Shown here: in pieces, positions 41,088 through 41,866 of the stretch
Layout of the letters: each line of letters begins with the position of its first letter
Numbering within the stretch: the first letter of the stretch is position 1
From: DTU078 sp002397345
Lineage (GTDB): Bacteria; Bacillota; Clostridia; Oscillospirales; CAG-272
NCBI GenBank assembly: GCA_937875545.1
Contig: CALLYE010000180.1
Location: 1-41,866 of the forward strand
Reading direction: 5' to 3'
Length of the DNA stretch: 41,866 bases
Notes under the pieces: generated by a model
The model's database searches: none
Told to the model about the DNA's origin: nothing
Seen by the model: only the letters and a program-made list of their open reading frames with translations
Position numbers and translations under genes: made by a program

Positions 41088-41843
41088 TCACCCTTTGTTG
41101 ATTATCCGCATAAACCGCGCGTAGCCCTGCTCCCACATATCCGTGTCGGTGGGCAGATATTCTTTTATCTCAAACGAATTCCGCACGCACTCACGCGCCT
41201 GTGCGATGCTGTGCAGCTCGCCCGACGCTATCGCCTGCACGGCGATATTACCTATCGCCGTCGCTTCCACCGGTCCGGCGTAGACGGGCCGTCCGCACGC
41301 GGACGCCGCGAAGGCGCACAGCGGCGCTTCTTTTACCCCGCCGCCGACTATGTGAATGTATGGCGTGCGCGAGCCGCGCATTTCGTCAATCACGTCCGCC
41401 GTATAACGGTAATAAAGCGCAAGACTGTCGAATATGCAGCGCACGACCTCGCCCGGCGTTTCGGGTACGGGCTGACCGGTGCGCGAACAATATTCGGCAA
41501 TGCGGCGCGGCATGTCACCCGGCGCGATGAACACCGGGTCAGAGGGGTCGATCAGCGAACGCAGGGGGGGCGATGCGACGGCAAGCTGCGACAGCTCGTC
41601 GTAGGAGTACTTTTTGCCTTCGCGCGCCCACTGGCGGCGGCTTTCCTGTTCCAGCCACAATCCCATGATGTTCTTGAGGAAACGGATTTTACCCCCCGCA
41701 CCCCCCTCGTTGGTAAATTCGTGCGCGAACGCGGCGGAACCCGTCACAGCTTCGGGCAGCTCCGCGCCCATGAGCGACCAGGTGCCGCTGCTTATATAGA
41801 TAAAGTCGCTCCCCTCCGCGGGTACGGCGACGACGGCGTCCAG
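41088..41843 (-). CDS. rhaB: Rhamnulokinase, 5'-truncated (C-terminal half)
   Basis: Phosphorylates L-rhamnulose. The visible 251 or so residues are the C-terminal half of the FGGY-family kinase: VVAVPAEGSDFIYISSGTWSLMGAE, GGAGGKIRFLKNIMGLWLEQES and the nucleotide-binding IHIVGGGVKEAPLCAFAASACGRPVYAGPVEATAIGN. The N-terminal half should continue to the left of this end (beyond the window), but the frame meets a TAA at 41844-41846, just where the usual HDTASAV motif is expected, and the last 20 bases do not code for rhaB. So the gene is either truly interrupted or the sequence end is faulty. A methionine at 41771 would give only a useless fragment. Confidence 0.85.
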   Translation of the reverse strand: MDAVVAVPAEGSDFIYISSGTWSLMGAELPEAVTGSAAFAHEFTNEGGAGGKIRFLKNIMGLWLEQESRRQWAREGKKYSYDELSQLAVASPPLRSLIDPSDPVFIAPGDMPRRIAEYCSRTGQPVPETPGEVVRCIFDSLALYYRYTADVIDEMRGSRTPYIHIVGGGVKEAPLCAFAASACGRPVYAGPVEATAIGNIAVQAIASGELHSIAQARECVRNSFEIKEYLPTDTDMWEQGYARFMRIINKG

Positions 41844-41866
41844 TTATTAAAAAACTCAACGATAAT

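Overview
The window looks like chromosomal DNA of an uncultured, Gram-positive anaerobe of the class Clostridia, probably a gut or herbivore-associated Oscillospiraceae-like lineage. The evidence is type II lipoprotein signals, C-terminal cell-wall-sorting-like tails (PQTSD, hydrophobic segment, basic tail), strong AGGAGG-type ribosome binding sites, sigma-A-like promoters, a glycyl radical enzyme with its activase (oxygen-sensitive), and many AraC regulators tied to plant-sugar genes. The genus cannot be named from the sequence. No rRNA, tRNA, CRISPR array or intact transposon was seen.

Layout. 0.25-1.3 kb: a broken XRE/TPR regulator. 1.5-5.5 kb (+): GH51 arabinofuranosidase, a CBM9-like surface protein and an orphan solute-binding lipoprotein. 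5.6-12.9 kb (+): AraC regulator, CotH-like lipoprotein, a non-canonical glycyl radical enzyme and its radical-SAM activase in one tight operon, then a GH127 beta-L-arabinofuranosidase. 13-16.5 kb (-): AraC regulator, a deletion remnant of another solute-binding lipoprotein, a LamG surface protein and a URO-D-fold protein. 16.5-16.8 kb: a 265-bp element with inverted-repeat ends. 16.8-20.8 kb (-): MBOAT acyltransferase and DHHW protein, plus a protein with a GyrI-like C-terminus. 21.2-23.3 kb (+): a GH95-like glycosidase with a long leader. 23.4-29.9 kb (-): pRiA4b ORF-3-like protein, a transposase scrap, a second MBOAT/DHHW pair, a second CBM9-like surface protein and a second solute-binding lipoprotein. 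30.2-33.9 kb: AraC regulator, third solute-binding lipoprotein and second URO-D-fold protein. 34.2-36.5 kb (+): two secreted membrane-anchored proteins with near-identical leaders, one a metallophosphoesterase. 36.6-38.9 kb: a DUF4397 protein and an XRE fused to a degenerate APH-fold kinase. 39.1-41.8 kb (-): a GC-richer rhamnose block (truncated rhaB, rhaA, a conserved hypothetical).

How it may fit together. The enzymes point to intracellular use of arabinosides and rhamnose-containing plant glycans. The striking pattern is a repeated module: an AraC regulator, an extracellular solute-binding lipoprotein with a Ca-binding-type loop but no ABC permease nearby, a PQTSD-tailed carbohydrate-binding surface protein, and often a URO-D-fold protein. 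Three full or partial copies occur, one decaying. I read this as a duplicating surface glycan-capture module. That is inference from gene order. The duplicated MBOAT/DHHW pairs probably acylate a surface polymer.
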